From Hirudinaria manillensis (lineage: Eukaryota; Annelida; Clitellata; Hirudinida; Hirudinidae), in NCBI GenBank assembly GCA_034509925.1, contig CM067527.1:4034001-4098000 (forward strand): 64,000 nucleotides of DNA, read 5' to 3'. The position numbers and the translations under genes are program-made. Shown here in pieces: positions 11,887-23,056 of the stretch; position 1 is the stretch's first letter; each line of letters begins with the position of its first letter. The notes under the pieces were generated by a model. That model ran no database searches, was not told where the DNA came from, and saw only the letters and a program-made list of their open reading frames with translations.

Positions 11887-14802
11887 TTAAAGAACCAACT
11901 CTAGAAATGGGGTTAAGGAGTCCCAGTGAGGTCCTCTTTTGAAATTTTTAGCCTTGTAAAGTTGTTCGATATTATACCAGCGTCCTGACTAAAATAAATA
12001 ATTTAGATTGCTTTGAAATACGATGTATTGATCGTGGATAACAAAAGATATGACAAACCTTGATTTCCTCGTTTGATTTTGGTTTCAGCTCGAATGTTTC
12101 TGTACACAAGGTTTTCGATGAGAAAAAAAGGTATATGGGAATGCTTACAAGTTGCTTATTTTTAACTGTTTTTCGTATATAATCATTTCCTAAATCAACA
12201 TCCGCTCCGGTTTCTTCAAGCAACTGAAATATATTTGTTTATTAAATTATTGCAGAAAAACAACTATGTAGTTCATACCTCTTTCTTTGCTCTTCGTAAT
12301 CCATTTTTTGTGAAAGTTCCTTTTGAATTCAACTTGCTTTTAGGGGGAGAGAAATTGAAGAAGCTGTGGTCAATGTCTCTGCTTACTAAAAGCACCTGCA
12401 GAGCAATAGAACCTTAAGAATGATTTAAAATGAGCTTAAACTAATTCAGTAATTCTTACAAATTCAAAAGTGCAGTCGAACACTATAGCTCCAACTCTTG
12501 GCCTTTTGTTCATATCAAACTCCAATACTTCGTGAATGTTTTTGTCAAATTGGACACCAATTATTTCATATATAAGTGATAAGAAATCGAATTCATCAAT
12601 GGTGATTTTCATGATGTTGTAACTTTCAAAGTTATGATCTCCATAATTCCAAAACATTTGCTTAGCTTTTTCATAAACTTCATTCTTCTCTTTTTCTGCC
12701 ATCCTTTTTTTAAGATATTTTCTTTAAAACAAAATTTTGAAATTTAAGTGTCGACCCCAAAGATAATTGAACTACAAATTCATAGTTTTACCTGGCTTCA
12801 TCGGTTCTAAGAATCCATAATGCAATTTGTCTCCTTAAAGGATTTCCTTCAGATATAATTTTGAAGAGTGCTGAAATGTGATAAGGAATGATAATATGCG
12901 ACTTATAAATTTGCTTTGGATCACTAATGAGTACAATATGAAACAAATTAACAAAAGGCTTCCTGACATTGCACCAAGAGATCCATGTTGGACCCCTCAT
13001 CCTTGCACTTGACAACATCAAAGGCTTTTCCGAACTCTTTGTAGTTTCTGTAAAGAAATATATTAAAGAAAATAACTTTTAAAAACAAAACAAATTTTAA
13101 AGAGATCAAGCGTTAATCATGCCAATGAAGAATTAAGCATTGCAAATTTTTATTCTCAAGCCATAACAATAATTGGCTCAATTAAGTTAATGGTAAAAAT
13201 AATGACCAAAAAATATCGTAAGCATAAATATTATTAATGATGAAACATAAACAAGAATACTTATTAATTCAATAGATTTAATGTAACAGAAAGCAGACAA
13301 TTTCCTTATACCCTTCTGATCCAAATCTCCTCTTGTACATTCTCAGAACAGATAAGTTGTAGTCATCCAGCTGTTAGCAAAGATAAAAATTACTGATTAG
13401 CTCACTAGATTAGACAAACTAATTAATACCTGAAAAAATTTATGATACATTGTTGTGATGATGAAATTGAAAATGGGTGCAAAGTTGGAAACGGACTTTG
13501 ATAATGATTGGTTAATTAATAAATAAATAAAAATTAAAATAACTAAAATGGGCCAAATCAATGTCACAACCTCCAGTGCAGTTGCAGCTTTCAACTTCTT
13601 GTTCTGCTTCTCGAGTGCTAACAAAAGGTTAGTCACTATCAGATCAGATTGACCTGGCTGTTGACAGATGGTTTTTATAAGGTTACCACTTCTTAATTCA
13701 ATCATGTTCCAACCACATAACAACCTTATAATGATGATCCTAACCAAGAACACCTGAAAAGAGTTTACCTGCAGAGCATGACTGAGAGAGGAGAAATCAG
13801 TGGAGAAGTAATTGCTTATGGCAGTCAGGATCAGAATTTGGAGATCCATGTGTTGAGTATATTCTGAGCTCTTCTGAGCAAAATACTTTCTGTACAAATG
13901 CTCGAAGTTTGATATTGTCTTCTGAAGAATGTACAGATTGTTCTTCTGATCCAACTGGACGCATAATTAATAGTAACATAATAAATAAATAATATAATTA
14001 ACTATTCATATCCATGAGTTTAGCACCAATCGTAGAACGACAGATATTCTCATTATAAATTATTATTAATCATAATGTTACTAACATTATGGAAAATAAA
14101 TTTGGAAAAGTTTATTTGATGCTAAATTTAAAAATAAAATTCATGTAACAGGCAGATAAGATTCAGCTACATTATGTTGTAAGAACTGACCATATTCAAT
14201 TTTGAACCAGTATCATTTTTAAGTTGATCAATATATAGATCTATGATCTTCTTGCAATTGGCAAATGTTGGGAGCGAAATTCCCGTTTTAAGGAAAGCAT
14301 CAATGGCACAGGCCTCCATCAATCTGCAAGACATTAGTATAGTAATTGGTAATTGTATAAAATGTATGATTTTATCAGTTTGCTAAAAAAGTAAAATAAT
14401 CCATCCCAATAATAAGACTAATTTCTACTCTATTTCAAACAATTTTCTGAATTTTCCATCAACTCATCATTAAAAATATGATTATAAATAATTAATCCCT
14501 CCCACTTTTCGAAGTAAATACAGTATCCTTTAACGAGTGATGACAAGTTGTAGATTTTGATTAAGGTTTGCTTGGATTCCGCATTTTCCACTCCTTCTGC
14601 CTGTAGCTATGAGTTAATTAAAAATGGTCAAAAACTTATGTATTAATAAACATCCATTTGACAGATAATATATACATGAATTATGACTTTTAATTGTCAC
14701 ATAGCAATTATTCTTAAGTCAACATCGTGAATATTTACATGCTAGGTCATTAATATTTGTTAGGAATGATTTTCATACCTTCTCGATTACTGATATGAGT
14801 AT
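11887..14802 (-). CDS. 3' part of a coiled-coil/Nudix gene: DCP2-like Nudix domain plus helical region
   Basis: Minus-strand exons with compatible phases: 14802-14779 (left half of the split exon), 14600-14464, 14323-14191, 13954-13571, 13370-13312, 13047-12953, 12870-12792, 12721-12460, 12395-12279, 12223-12059 and 11988-11887 (stop TAA). The last five exons read as a DCP2-type decapping protein: a helical box A-like segment (LRRQIALWILRTDEARK), then RPRVGAIVFD, LLVSRD, a Nudix helix ending KELLEETGA, and SGRWYNIEQL. DCP2 enzymes remove the mRNA 5' cap. Here the Nudix box is degenerate: Ser replaces Gly in PKGK, Lys replaces the Arg of RExxEE, and the loop is longer, so catalysis is uncertain. 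The upstream exons are helical and unrecognised. The donor at 12952 (T|gttaat) is weak, so the Nudix part could be a separate gene. The retrotransposon array interrupts the chain at 14803. Confidence 0.6.
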
Positions 14803-14826
14803 ATCACATTTTGAAGCAATGATTGG
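14803..14826. repeat. Left target-site duplication of the retrotransposon array
   Basis: A 24-bp direct repeat (starts atcacattttgaagc, ends gattgg) matches 31001-31024 exactly. Read on the minus strand it lies inside a coding exon of the coiled-coil/Nudix gene. Confidence 0.9.
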
Positions 14827-14890
14827 AAAAGTATGCAGATCTGGCGGTGGACCTGGAAGCGAAAGGGTTCAGAGTTGACCTCTTCCCAAT
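14827..14890 (+). mobile_element. Short sense-orientation fragment at the scrambled left end
   Basis: 64 bp identical in sense to the endonuclease region of the element (equivalent to 18368-18431). The fragment follows the target-site duplication directly and switches to inverted sequence at about 14891 through a 3-bp shared AGA. Confidence 0.85.
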
Positions 14891-15852
14891 AGATGCTGGA
14901 AACTCCTCCTCGGAGCTTTCCGACAGGGATCCTCAGAGAAGGTCCCCCATCTTCGAACGTTTCGGCCCTTTGAAACCCCTGACGTTCTCCGGGGGTGGGC
15001 CGCATCCGGTGATCAGCCGGATGTCCCTGTCGGTTTCCATTGTGCGGACTCGAAGCTTAGGCTTTGGAAGGCTCTCATTGGCCTCTTTATGCCATCACGT
15101 GCCAGACTGGAGCGACTACTGAAAGCTCTCGTTGGCTTCTTTCGTCGCTGCACTCAGTCGCTGAAGCGACGCCACCTAGCCCCAATGACTCTCAGTGGCC
15201 TTCTTTCCGTCATCCCTGCCGCCCAACAGTATCGACTTGGGCTTTAAATTTCCTTTGCAGCGGCGCGCGGTAACAGACATTTCCGTCACCGGCTCCGCGC
15301 CTCTCGGGCGATGAACTACTTTGGTGGATTTATTCTGACCGGAGATCGGCGGCTTTCTCCGGTCCTTTCGCTATGGCATCCGAAGATGTTTCCTTGCCTC
15401 TCATTTGCCAGATCCAGAACGAAGCTGCCTCCGCCGCTTCCGACATCTTTGTCATCGTCTTCGTTCTTTCTCGGCTAGATAGGCCTATTTTCGTGAGGAA
15501 AGCGTAAGTCGACTTGCCGACTACGCCCCTTGCGCCAACTTCTATTGGGAAGAGGTCAACTCTGAACCCTTTCGCTTCCAGGTCCACCGCCAGATCTGCA
15601 TACTTTTCCGCTTTCAGCGCATTGCTATATTGCATTCTGTCCTCCCATGGGACCGTCAACTCCACCAAAATGATGGCATCTGACGACGGTGACATCAACA
15701 CCATATCGGGCCTCTTGCCACTCTCAATCAGCACCTGGGGATAGTGCCTCATTCCTTCTAAGTCGGCTGCGACTGTCCAATCGTTTGCCTCTGCAAGGAT
15801 GTCCTTTCTTGGCGTTTTACATCGCTTTCTGCAGAGGTGTGCGTGGCCCTCG
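14891..15852 (-). mobile_element. Inverted 3' fragment of the R2-like element
   Basis: 962 bp that are the reverse complement of 18123-19084: the last ~174 codons of the ORF (endonuclease region; its stop at 15330 on the minus strand) plus the 3' UTR. Together with the sense copy it forms a long inverted repeat with a spacer of about 2.27 kb. The arrangement resembles 5' inversions produced when a second primer is used during target-primed reverse transcription. Confidence 0.85.
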
Positions 15853-18645
15853 GAAAATGGCTAACGAAGATGAGAGAGAAGGACTCTCCGTCCTATGGGA
15901 GGACGTTAAAAGACGTGTGAGGGACTTGCGCGGAGCTGAAAGAGCGCGGAAGAGGAAATACGAGAGGAGGAAAGCTATGAGAAGCTTCTTCAGCGATCCC
16001 TATAAGTATGGGAGATCGCTGTTAGATCCTCCAAAATCGGGTGTGCTTACTGTAGAGCAAGAAAAACTGGAGGAACACTTAGTCAGAACCTATAGTGACC
16101 TCCTCCAGCACGAGGCTCTTCAGGAAAGGCTGGACATTCCGGCGGTGCCGCTGCCAGCCAGCCCCTTTTGTATGGCGTCTCCTTCGCTCGAGGAGGTGAG
16201 AAGAGTCGTTAGAAAAGCGAGAAACCGCTCAGCGCCAGGACCCAATGGAGTTCCATATCTCCTGTACAAAAGATGCCCCAAGACACTATATCTGCTGTAT
16301 TCCCTCGTCGAGGGGGCGTGGTCTTCCGCCACGATCCACGATGAGTGGAAAAAGGCAGAGGGCGTCTATATTCCAAAGGAGAAAGACTCCAGGGATCTGA
16401 ATCAATTCAGACCCATATCACTGCTGAATGTAGAGGGGAAGATATTCTTCTCCATAATGGCATCGAGGCTCACAGAGTTTGTGATGGCTAACCAGTACGT
16501 TGACATATCTGTCCAAAAGGGAGGAGTTCCAGGTGTACCTGGTTGCATCGAACACACCTCCATGATATGGGAGGCGATTCAGAGGGCCAGGAGGGCCGCT
16601 TAAGTCTGTACGTAGTGTGGCTGGACCTAGCAAACGCATATGGGTCGGTGCCGCATCAACTCTTGTGGAAGACGTTGGAGGCACACCATGTGCCTCAGCC
16701 CGTTATCCGTATCCTCCAGGAATATTTTAACGGGTTCATGATGCGTTTCTCCACCCAAGCGTACACGACGAAATGGGTTCCTCTGCAGGTCGGGATAGCC
16801 ATGGGGTGTGCGATCTCTCCGACCCTGTTCGTACTGGCGATGCAGATCCTACTGAAGGCAGTTGGGTCCGACATTCCAGAGGCGCACATTGGTAAGGGTG
16901 TGTATATGCCTCCAATAAAGGCATTCATGGACGACACCACCCTGATTATGAATAGGAAGCGAGTCGTTCAGGAAACCCTGGACAAGCTGGACGACTTGCT
17001 AGGATGGTGTCGTATGGCCTTCAAACCTGCGAAGTCCAGGAGTCTCTCTTTGGTTAGAGGGAAAATTTGCAGGGACGCGTTCTTCGAGGTGGCGGGACAA
17101 CGAATCCCCACAGTATCCGAGGAGCCTGTGAAGAGCCTAGGAAGGATGTTTGACGACTCGCTCACCGACAAGAGCATGAAGAACGCCATAGTCACGCAAA
17201 CCAGTAAGGGGCTGCAAGCGATCGAGGCGGCGCCGCTCCAGGGTCGTTTCAAAGTGTGGCTTTTGCAGTTTGTGCTCCTGCCCAGACTCCTTTGGCCTTT
17301 GACCATCTATGAGATTGGTCTATCGGCGGTCGAGGGGTTAGAGAGGAAAATCAATCGGCACACCAGGACATGGCTAGGTTTACCTCCAGCATTGTCGTCG
17401 GTTGCCCTCTACAGCAGGAGCGCGAGCCTTAGACTGCCACTTAGGTCCATCGTGGAGGAGTACAAACTCTCCAAAATCCGAACGCAGTGGATGCTCAATA
17501 ACTCCGCGGACAACAGGATCCGTGAAGTTAATCCACTGCTCAGATCTGGAAAGAAGTTCCGAGCGCAGAAAGAGATCGACGAGTCAGTAAATGTACTGAT
17601 GTTCGAAGAAGTGAGGGGTCCTATCCAGACAGACCGTCACGCAGTGGGATGGAACCACTTCCAAAAATGGTCCCAGGCCAGCTCATCGACCAGGGGTGCG
17701 ATGATTGGCCAGGAGAGGAGGCGGAAAGAGGAACAAGATCGAGTCACAAAGGCCGTACAGCTAGCACAACAGGGTAAGTGGACAACTTGGGAGGATGTGA
17801 TCCAACGGTCCCTTACCTGGAGCGACTTATGGAAGTTGTCTCCGCTCCGGCTGGCCTTTGCGGTAAGATCGATTTATGATCAGTTGCCTTCCAAGGACAA
17901 TTTAAGGAGGTGGGGGTTAGTAGAAGACGGCAAATGTGGACTCTGCGACGGAGCCGAGACACTGCATCATGTGCTCAGCAACTGCACATACGCCCTTGCC
18001 CATGGTCGGTATACATGGCGACACAATCAGGTCCTTCGAGAAGTGTGTGAGGCCACCAAAGCAGCAGTAACCAAAGCAAACTCGCGCGCAATCTCCAAGC
18101 AGCGGAAGATTTACTTCCTGCGCGAGGGCCACGCACACCTCTGCAGAAAGCGATGTAAAACGCCAAGAAAGGACATCCTTGCAGAGGCAAACGATTGGAC
18201 AGTCGCAGCCGACTTAGAAGGAATGAGGCACTATCCCCAGGTGCTGATTGAGAGTGGCAAGAGGCCCGATATGGTGTTGATGTCACCGTCGTCAGATGCC
18301 ATCATTTTGGTGGAGTTGACGGTCCCATGGGAGGACAGAATGCAATATAGCAATGCGCTGAAAGCGGAAAAGTATGCAGATCTGGCGGTGGACCTGGAAG
18401 CGAAAGGGTTCAGAGTTGACCTCTTCCCAATAGAAGTTGGCGCAAGGGGCGTAGTCGGCAAGTCGACTTACGCTTTCCTCACGAAAATAGGCCTATCTAG
18501 CCGAGAAAGAACGAAGACGATGACAAAGATGTCGGAAGCGGCGGAGGCAGCTTCGTTCTGGATCTGGCAAATGAGAGGCAAGGAAACATCTTCGGATGCC
18601 ATAGCGAAAGGACCGGAGAAAGCCGCCGATCTCCGGTCAGAATAA
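15853..18645 (+). pseudogene. Frameshifted RT-endonuclease ORF of unit 1
   Basis: The copy encodes the RT fingers to about 16600. There a 1-bp deletion in a G run and nearby substitutions end the frame (TAA at 16601-16603). The remainder, from before the LDLANAYGS motif through FMDD and the endonuclease to the stop at 18643-18645, stays open in the next frame and matches the intact copies. Combined with loss of the N-terminus, this copy should not make a working protein. Confidence 0.88.
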
Positions 18646-19084
18646 ATCCACCAAAGTAGTTCATCGCCCGAGAGGCGCGGAGCCGGTGACGGAAATGTCT
18701 GTTACCGCGCGCCGCTGCAAAGGAAATTTAAAGCCCAAGTCGATACTGTTGGGCGGCAGGGATGACGGAAAGAAGGCCACTGAGAGTCATTGGGGCTAGG
18801 TGGCGTCGCTTCAGCGACTGAGTGCAGCGACGAAAGAAGCCAACGAGAGCTTTCAGTAGTCGCTCCAGTCTGGCACGTGATGGCATAAAGAGGCCAATGA
18901 GAGCCTTCCAAAGCCTAAGCTTCGAGTCCGCACAATGGAAACCGACAGGGACATCCGGCTGATCACCGGATGCGGCCCACCCCCGGAGAACGTCAGGGGT
19001 TTCAAAGGGCCGAAACGTTCGAAGATGGGGGACCTTCTCTGAGGATCCCTGTCGGAAAGCTCCGAGGAGGAGTTTCCAGCATCT
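18646..19084 (+). other. 3' UTR of the R2-like element
   Basis: 439 nt after the stop codon, GC-rich and without a poly(A) tail. It contains three imperfect copies of a GCCAxxGAGAG motif (about 18776, 18838 and 18893), which could be paired or repeated RNA structure for recognition by the element's RT. An ATG at 18970 in its last 115 nt opens the frame that runs into unit 2. Equivalent UTRs lie at 22618-23056, 26590-27028 and 30562-31000. Confidence 0.75.
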
Positions 19085-22000
19085 ATACCACGGCAATGGC
19101 CATTTGGCACTCGGGAATAGACCGAGGGACAACCAGGAGAGCCTGGTGGCGACCTGGAAAGACAGGTGACGTCTCGGAAAGACGAGGTCGCGATTGGGCT
19201 AGCGACCCGCGCGATAAAACGACCGCTACTTCACCGGACTACGAAATATGCCCCCATGGTCCCAGCCGAAAGGAGGGGGAGAATGACGGACCATCAATGG
19301 ACTCAAGGCTTGACCTGGCTACCAACAGACTTCCGAGTACGACTAACGCCCCGGACAATGGCATGTCTGGTAGCAGATGCGTGTGCGGAAGAGCGTTCGC
19401 GACCGAAAGGGGACTCAAGATCCACCGATCCAAGACAAATTGCGGGTGCAAGGCACAGAGACAGCGTACTACCGCGAAGGTGCGGGTAGATAAAACGCCG
19501 GACGACACCGGACCGGAGTCACACCACAGTTCCGCGTGTGTCCGAGTCTCATGCCCAGGACAAGACCCCCCGAGAGCTAGGATCAGGTTCCCTCGAGGAA
19601 GCGATAAGGAAAGCTGGTCAGGACTGGATGAGGAGCTGAAGCGAGGGCTGAAGAAAGTCCTGAAGGATGGATCAGTGAAGTCCTTCAGCGACTTCATTTA
19701 CGACAAATGTGTCGGAAAGTTTGGGGTCATCCCTGCAAAGGAACCTCAGAAGGTGCATGAATCCAGGCGACAGCGCGACATTAATCGTCTAAAGGGCGAG
19801 AAAAAGGCGCTTCGCCGACGGTGGAAAATGGCTAACGAAGATGAGAGAGAAGGACTCTCCGTCCTATGGGAGGACGTTAAAAGACGTGTGAGGGACTTGC
19901 GCGGAGCTGAAAGAGCGCGGAAGAGGAAATACGAGAGGAGGAAAGCTATGAGAAGCTTCTTCAGCGATCCCTATAAGTATGGGAGATCGCTGTTAGATCC
20001 TCCAAAATCGGGTGTGCTTACTGTAGAGCAAGAAAAACTGGAGGAACACTTAGTCAGAACCTATAGTGACCTCCTCCAGCACGAGGCTCTTCAGGAAAGG
20101 CTGGACATTCCGGCGGTGCCGCTGCCAGCCAGCCCCTTTTGTATGGCGTCTCCTTCGCTCGAGGAGGTGAGAAGAGTCGTTAGAAAAGCGAGAAACCGCT
20201 CAGCGCCAGGACCCAATGGAGTTCCATATCTCCTGTACAAAAGATGCCCCAAGACACTATATCTGCTGTATTCCCTCGTCGAGGGGGCGTGGTCTTCCGC
20301 CACGATCCACGATGAGTGGAAAAAGGCAGAGGGCGTCTATATTCCAAAGGAGAAAGACTCCAGGGATCTGAATCAATTCAGACCCATATCACTGCTGAAT
20401 GTAGAGGGGAAGATATTCTTCTCCATAATGGCATCGAGGCTCACAGAGTTTGTGATGGCTAACCAGTACGTTGACATATCTGTCCAAAAGGGAGGAGTTC
20501 CAGGTGTACCTGGTTGCATCGAACACACCTCCATGATATGGGAGGCGATCCAGAGGGCCAGGAGGGGCCGGTTGAGTCTGTACGTAGTGTGGCTGGACCT
20601 AGCAAACGCATATGGGTCGGTGCCGCATCAACTCTTGTGGAAGACGTTGGAGGCACACCATGTGCCTCAGCCCGTTATCCGTATCCTCCAGGAATATTTT
20701 AACGGGTTCATGATGCGTTTCTCCACCCAAGCGTACACGACGAAATGGGTTCCTCTGCAGGTCGGGATAGCCATGGGGTGTGCGATCTCTCCGACCCTGT
20801 TCGTACTGGCGATGCAGATCCTACTGAAGGCAGTTGGGTCCGACATTCCAGAGGCGCACATTGGTAAGGGTGTGTATATGCCTCCAATAAAGGCATTCAT
20901 GGACGACACCACCCTGATTATGAATAGGAAGCGAGTCGTTCAGGAAACCCTGGACAAGCTGGACGACTTGCTAGGATGGTGTCGTATGGCCTTCAAACCT
21001 GCGAAGTCCAGGAGTCTCTCTTTGGTTAGAGGGAAAATTTGCAGGGACGCGTTCTTCGAGGTGGCGGGACAACGAATCCCCACAGTATCCGAGGAGCCTG
21101 TGAAGAGCCTAGGAAGGATGTTTGACGACTCGCTCACCGACAAGAGCATGAAGAACGCCATAGTCACGCAAACCAGTAAGGGGCTGCAAGCGATCGAGGC
21201 GGCGCCGCTCCAGGGTCGTTTCAAAGTGTGGCTTTTGCAGTTTGTGCTCCTGCCCAGACTCCTTTGGCCTTTGACCATCTATGAGATTGGTCTATCGGCG
21301 GTCGAGGGGTTAGAGAGGAAAATCAATCGGCACACCAGGACATGGCTAGGTTTACCTCCAGCATTGTCGTCGGTTGCCCTCTACAGCAGGAGCGCGAGCC
21401 TTAGACTGCCACTTAGGTCCATCGTGGAGGAGTACAAACTCTCCAAAATCCGAACGCAGTGGATGCTCAATAACTCCGCGGACAACAGGATCCGTGAAGT
21501 TAATCCACTGCTCAGATCTGGAAAGAAGTTCCGAGCGCAGAAAGAGATCGACGAGTCAGTAAATGTACTGATGTTCGAAGAAGTGAGGGGTCCTATCCAG
21601 ACAGACCGTCACGCAGTGGGATGGAACCACTTCCAAAAATGGTCCCAGGCCAGCTCATCGACCAGGGGTGCGATGATTGGCCAGGAGAGGAGGCGGAAAG
21701 AGGAACAAGATCGAGTCACAAAGGCCGTACAGCTAGCACAACAGGGTAAGTGGACAACTTGGGAGGATGTGATCCAACGGTCCCTTACCTGGAGCGACTT
21801 ATGGAAGTTGTCTCCGCTCCGGCTGGCCTTTGCGGTAAGATCGATTTATGATCAGTTGCCTTCCAAGGACAATTTAAGGAGGTGGGGGTTAGTAGAAGAC
21901 GGCAAATGTGGACTCTGCGACGGAGCCGAGACACTGCATCATGTGCTCAGCAACTGCACATACGCCCTTGCCCATGGTCGGTATACATGGCGACACAATC

Positions 22001-22617
22001 AGGTCCTTCGAGAAGTGTGTGAGGCCACCAAAGCAGCAGTAACCAAAGCAAACTCGCGCGCAATCTCCAAGCAGCGGAAGATTTACTTCCTGCGCGAGGG
22101 CCACGCACACCTCTGCAGAAAGCGATGTAAAACGCCAAGAAAGGACATCCTTGCAGAGGCAAACGATTGGACAGTCGCAGCCGACTTAGAAGGAATGAGG
22201 CACTATCCCCAGGTGCTGATTGAGAGTGGCAAGAGGCCCGATATGGTGTTGATGTCACCGTCGTCAGATGCCATCATTTTGGTGGAGTTGACGGTCCCAT
22301 GGGAGGACAGAATGCAATATAGCAATGCGCTGAAAGCGGAAAAGTATGCAGATCTGGCGGTGGACCTGGAAGCGAAAGGGTTCAGAGTTGACCTCTTCCC
22401 AATAGAAGTTGGCGCAAGGGGCGTAGTCGGCAAGTCGACTTACGCTTTCCTCACGAAAATAGGCCTATCTAGCCGAGAAAGAACGAAGACGATGACAAAG
22501 ATGTCGGAAGCGGCGGAGGCAGCTTCGTTCTGGATCTGGCAAATGAGAGGCAAGGAAACATCTTCGGATGCCATAGCGAAAGGACCGGAGAAAGCCGCCG
22601 ATCTCCGGTCAGAATAA
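18970..22617 (+). CDS. R2-like retrotransposon polyprotein (zinc finger, RT, RLE), unit 2
   Basis: A 1,215-residue protein for target-primed reverse transcription. A C-x-C-x12-H-x5-C zinc finger (C137, C139, H152, C158) probably binds target DNA. RT motifs follow: APGPNGVPY, RPISLLNVEGK, VVWLDLANAYGS with catalytic D543, and FMDD at 643-646. A CCHC motif (C980-x2-C983-x7-H991-x4-C996) precedes the endonuclease residues RPD (D1091) and VELTVPWED (E1106). The motif spelling is closest to R2/Hero-type elements; exact clade not tested. The open frame begins at an ATG in the 3' UTR of the previous unit; the first ATG inside the unit is codon 43 at 19096, only 11 nt from the unit start. The intact frame and all key residues suggest recent activity. 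Confidence 0.93.
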   Translation: MRPTPGERQGFQRAETFEDGGPSLRIPVGKLRGGVSSIYTTAMAIWHSGIDRGTTRRAWWRPGKTGDVSERRGRDWASDPRDKTTATSPDYEICPHGPSRKEGENDGPSMDSRLDLATNRLPSTTNAPDNGMSGSRCVCGRAFATERGLKIHRSKTNCGCKAQRQRTTAKVRVDKTPDDTGPESHHSSACVRVSCPGQDPPRARIRFPRGSDKESWSGLDEELKRGLKKVLKDGSVKSFSDFIYDKCVGKFGVIPAKEPQKVHESRRQRDINRLKGEKKALRRRWKMANEDEREGLSVLWEDVKRRVRDLRGAERARKRKYERRKAMRSFFSDPYKYGRSLLDPPKSGVLTVEQEKLEEHLVRTYSDLLQHEALQERLDIPAVPLPASPFCMASPSLEEVRRVVRKARNRSAPGPNGVPYLLYKRCPKTLYLLYSLVEGAWSSATIHDEWKKAEGVYIPKEKDSRDLNQFRPISLLNVEGKIFFSIMASRLTEFVMANQYVDISVQKGGVPGVPGCIEHTSMIWEAIQRARRGRLSLYVVWLDLANAYGSVPHQLLWKTLEAHHVPQPVIRILQEYFNGFMMRFSTQAYTTKWVPLQVGIAMGCAISPTLFVLAMQILLKAVGSDIPEAHIGKGVYMPPIKAFMDDTTLIMNRKRVVQETLDKLDDLLGWCRMAFKPAKSRSLSLVRGKICRDAFFEVAGQRIPTVSEEPVKSLGRMFDDSLTDKSMKNAIVTQTSKGLQAIEAAPLQGRFKVWLLQFVLLPRLLWPLTIYEIGLSAVEGLERKINRHTRTWLGLPPALSSVALYSRSASLRLPLRSIVEEYKLSKIRTQWMLNNSADNRIREVNPLLRSGKKFRAQKEIDESVNVLMFEEVRGPIQTDRHAVGWNHFQKWSQASSSTRGAMIGQERRRKEEQDRVTKAVQLAQQGKWTTWEDVIQRSLTWSDLWKLSPLRLAFAVRSIYDQLPSKDNLRRWGLVEDGKCGLCDGAETLHHVLSNCTYALAHGRYTWRHNQVLREVCEATKAAVTKANSRAISKQRKIYFLREGHAHLCRKRCKTPRKDILAEANDWTVAADLEGMRHYPQVLIESGKRPDMVLMSPSSDAIILVELTVPWEDRMQYSNALKAEKYADLAVDLEAKGFRVDLFPIEVGARGVVGKSTYAFLTKIGLSSRERTKTMTKMSEAAEAASFWIWQMRGKETSSDAIAKGPEKAADLRSE

Positions 22618-23056
22618 ATCCACCAAAGTAGTTCATCGCCCGAGAGGCGCGGAGCCGGTGACGGAAATGTCTGTTACCGCGCGCCGCTGCAAAGGAAATT
22701 TAAAGCCCAAGTCGATACTGTTGGGCGGCAGGGATGACGGAAAGAAGGCCACTGAGAGTCATTGGGGCTAGGTGGCGTCGCTTCAGCGACTGAGTGCAGC
22801 GACGAAAGAAGCCAACGAGAGCTTTCAGTAGTCGCTCCAGTCTGGCACGTGATGGCATAAAGAGGCCAATGAGAGCCTTCCAAAGCCTAAGCTTCGAGTC
22901 CGCACAATGGAAACCGACAGGGACATCCGGCTGATCACCGGATGCGGCCCACCCCCGGAGAACGTCAGGGGTTTCAAAGGGCCGAAACGTTCGAAGATGG
23001 GGGACCTTCTCTGAGGATCCCTGTCGGAAAGCTCCGAGGAGGAGTTTCCAGCATCT
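19085..23056 (+). mobile_element. Unit 2: full-length R2-like non-LTR retrotransposon (3,972 bp)
   Basis: Head-to-tail unit starting ATACCACGG and ending CCAGCATCT. Units 2, 3 and 4 are exactly 3,972 bp apart and encode identical proteins. The element belongs to the restriction-like-endonuclease group of LINEs (R2/R4/NeSL/CRE/Hero): single ORF, N-terminal zinc finger, central RT, C-terminal CCHC and PD-(D/E)xK-type endonuclease, no poly(A). No ribosomal DNA surrounds it, so it is not at the classic 28S R2 site. Confidence 0.92.

Larger units (their letters stand above)
15853..19084 (+). mobile_element. Unit 1: 5'-truncated R2-like non-LTR retrotransposon
   Basis: Sense copy beginning at the position equivalent to 19824 of unit 2, so it lacks about 740 bp including the N-terminal zinc finger. 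It continues through RT, endonuclease and a complete 3' UTR (18646-19084). It differs from units 2-4 in a cluster near 16576-16607 that includes a 1-bp deletion. The 3' end AGCATCT abuts unit 2 directly with no spacer or poly(A). Confidence 0.9.

Noticed and set aside
14891-15852. Minus-strand 140-codon frame as a host gene
   Set aside because: It is the inverted copy of the element's endonuclease C-terminus, identical to the end of the array ORF.
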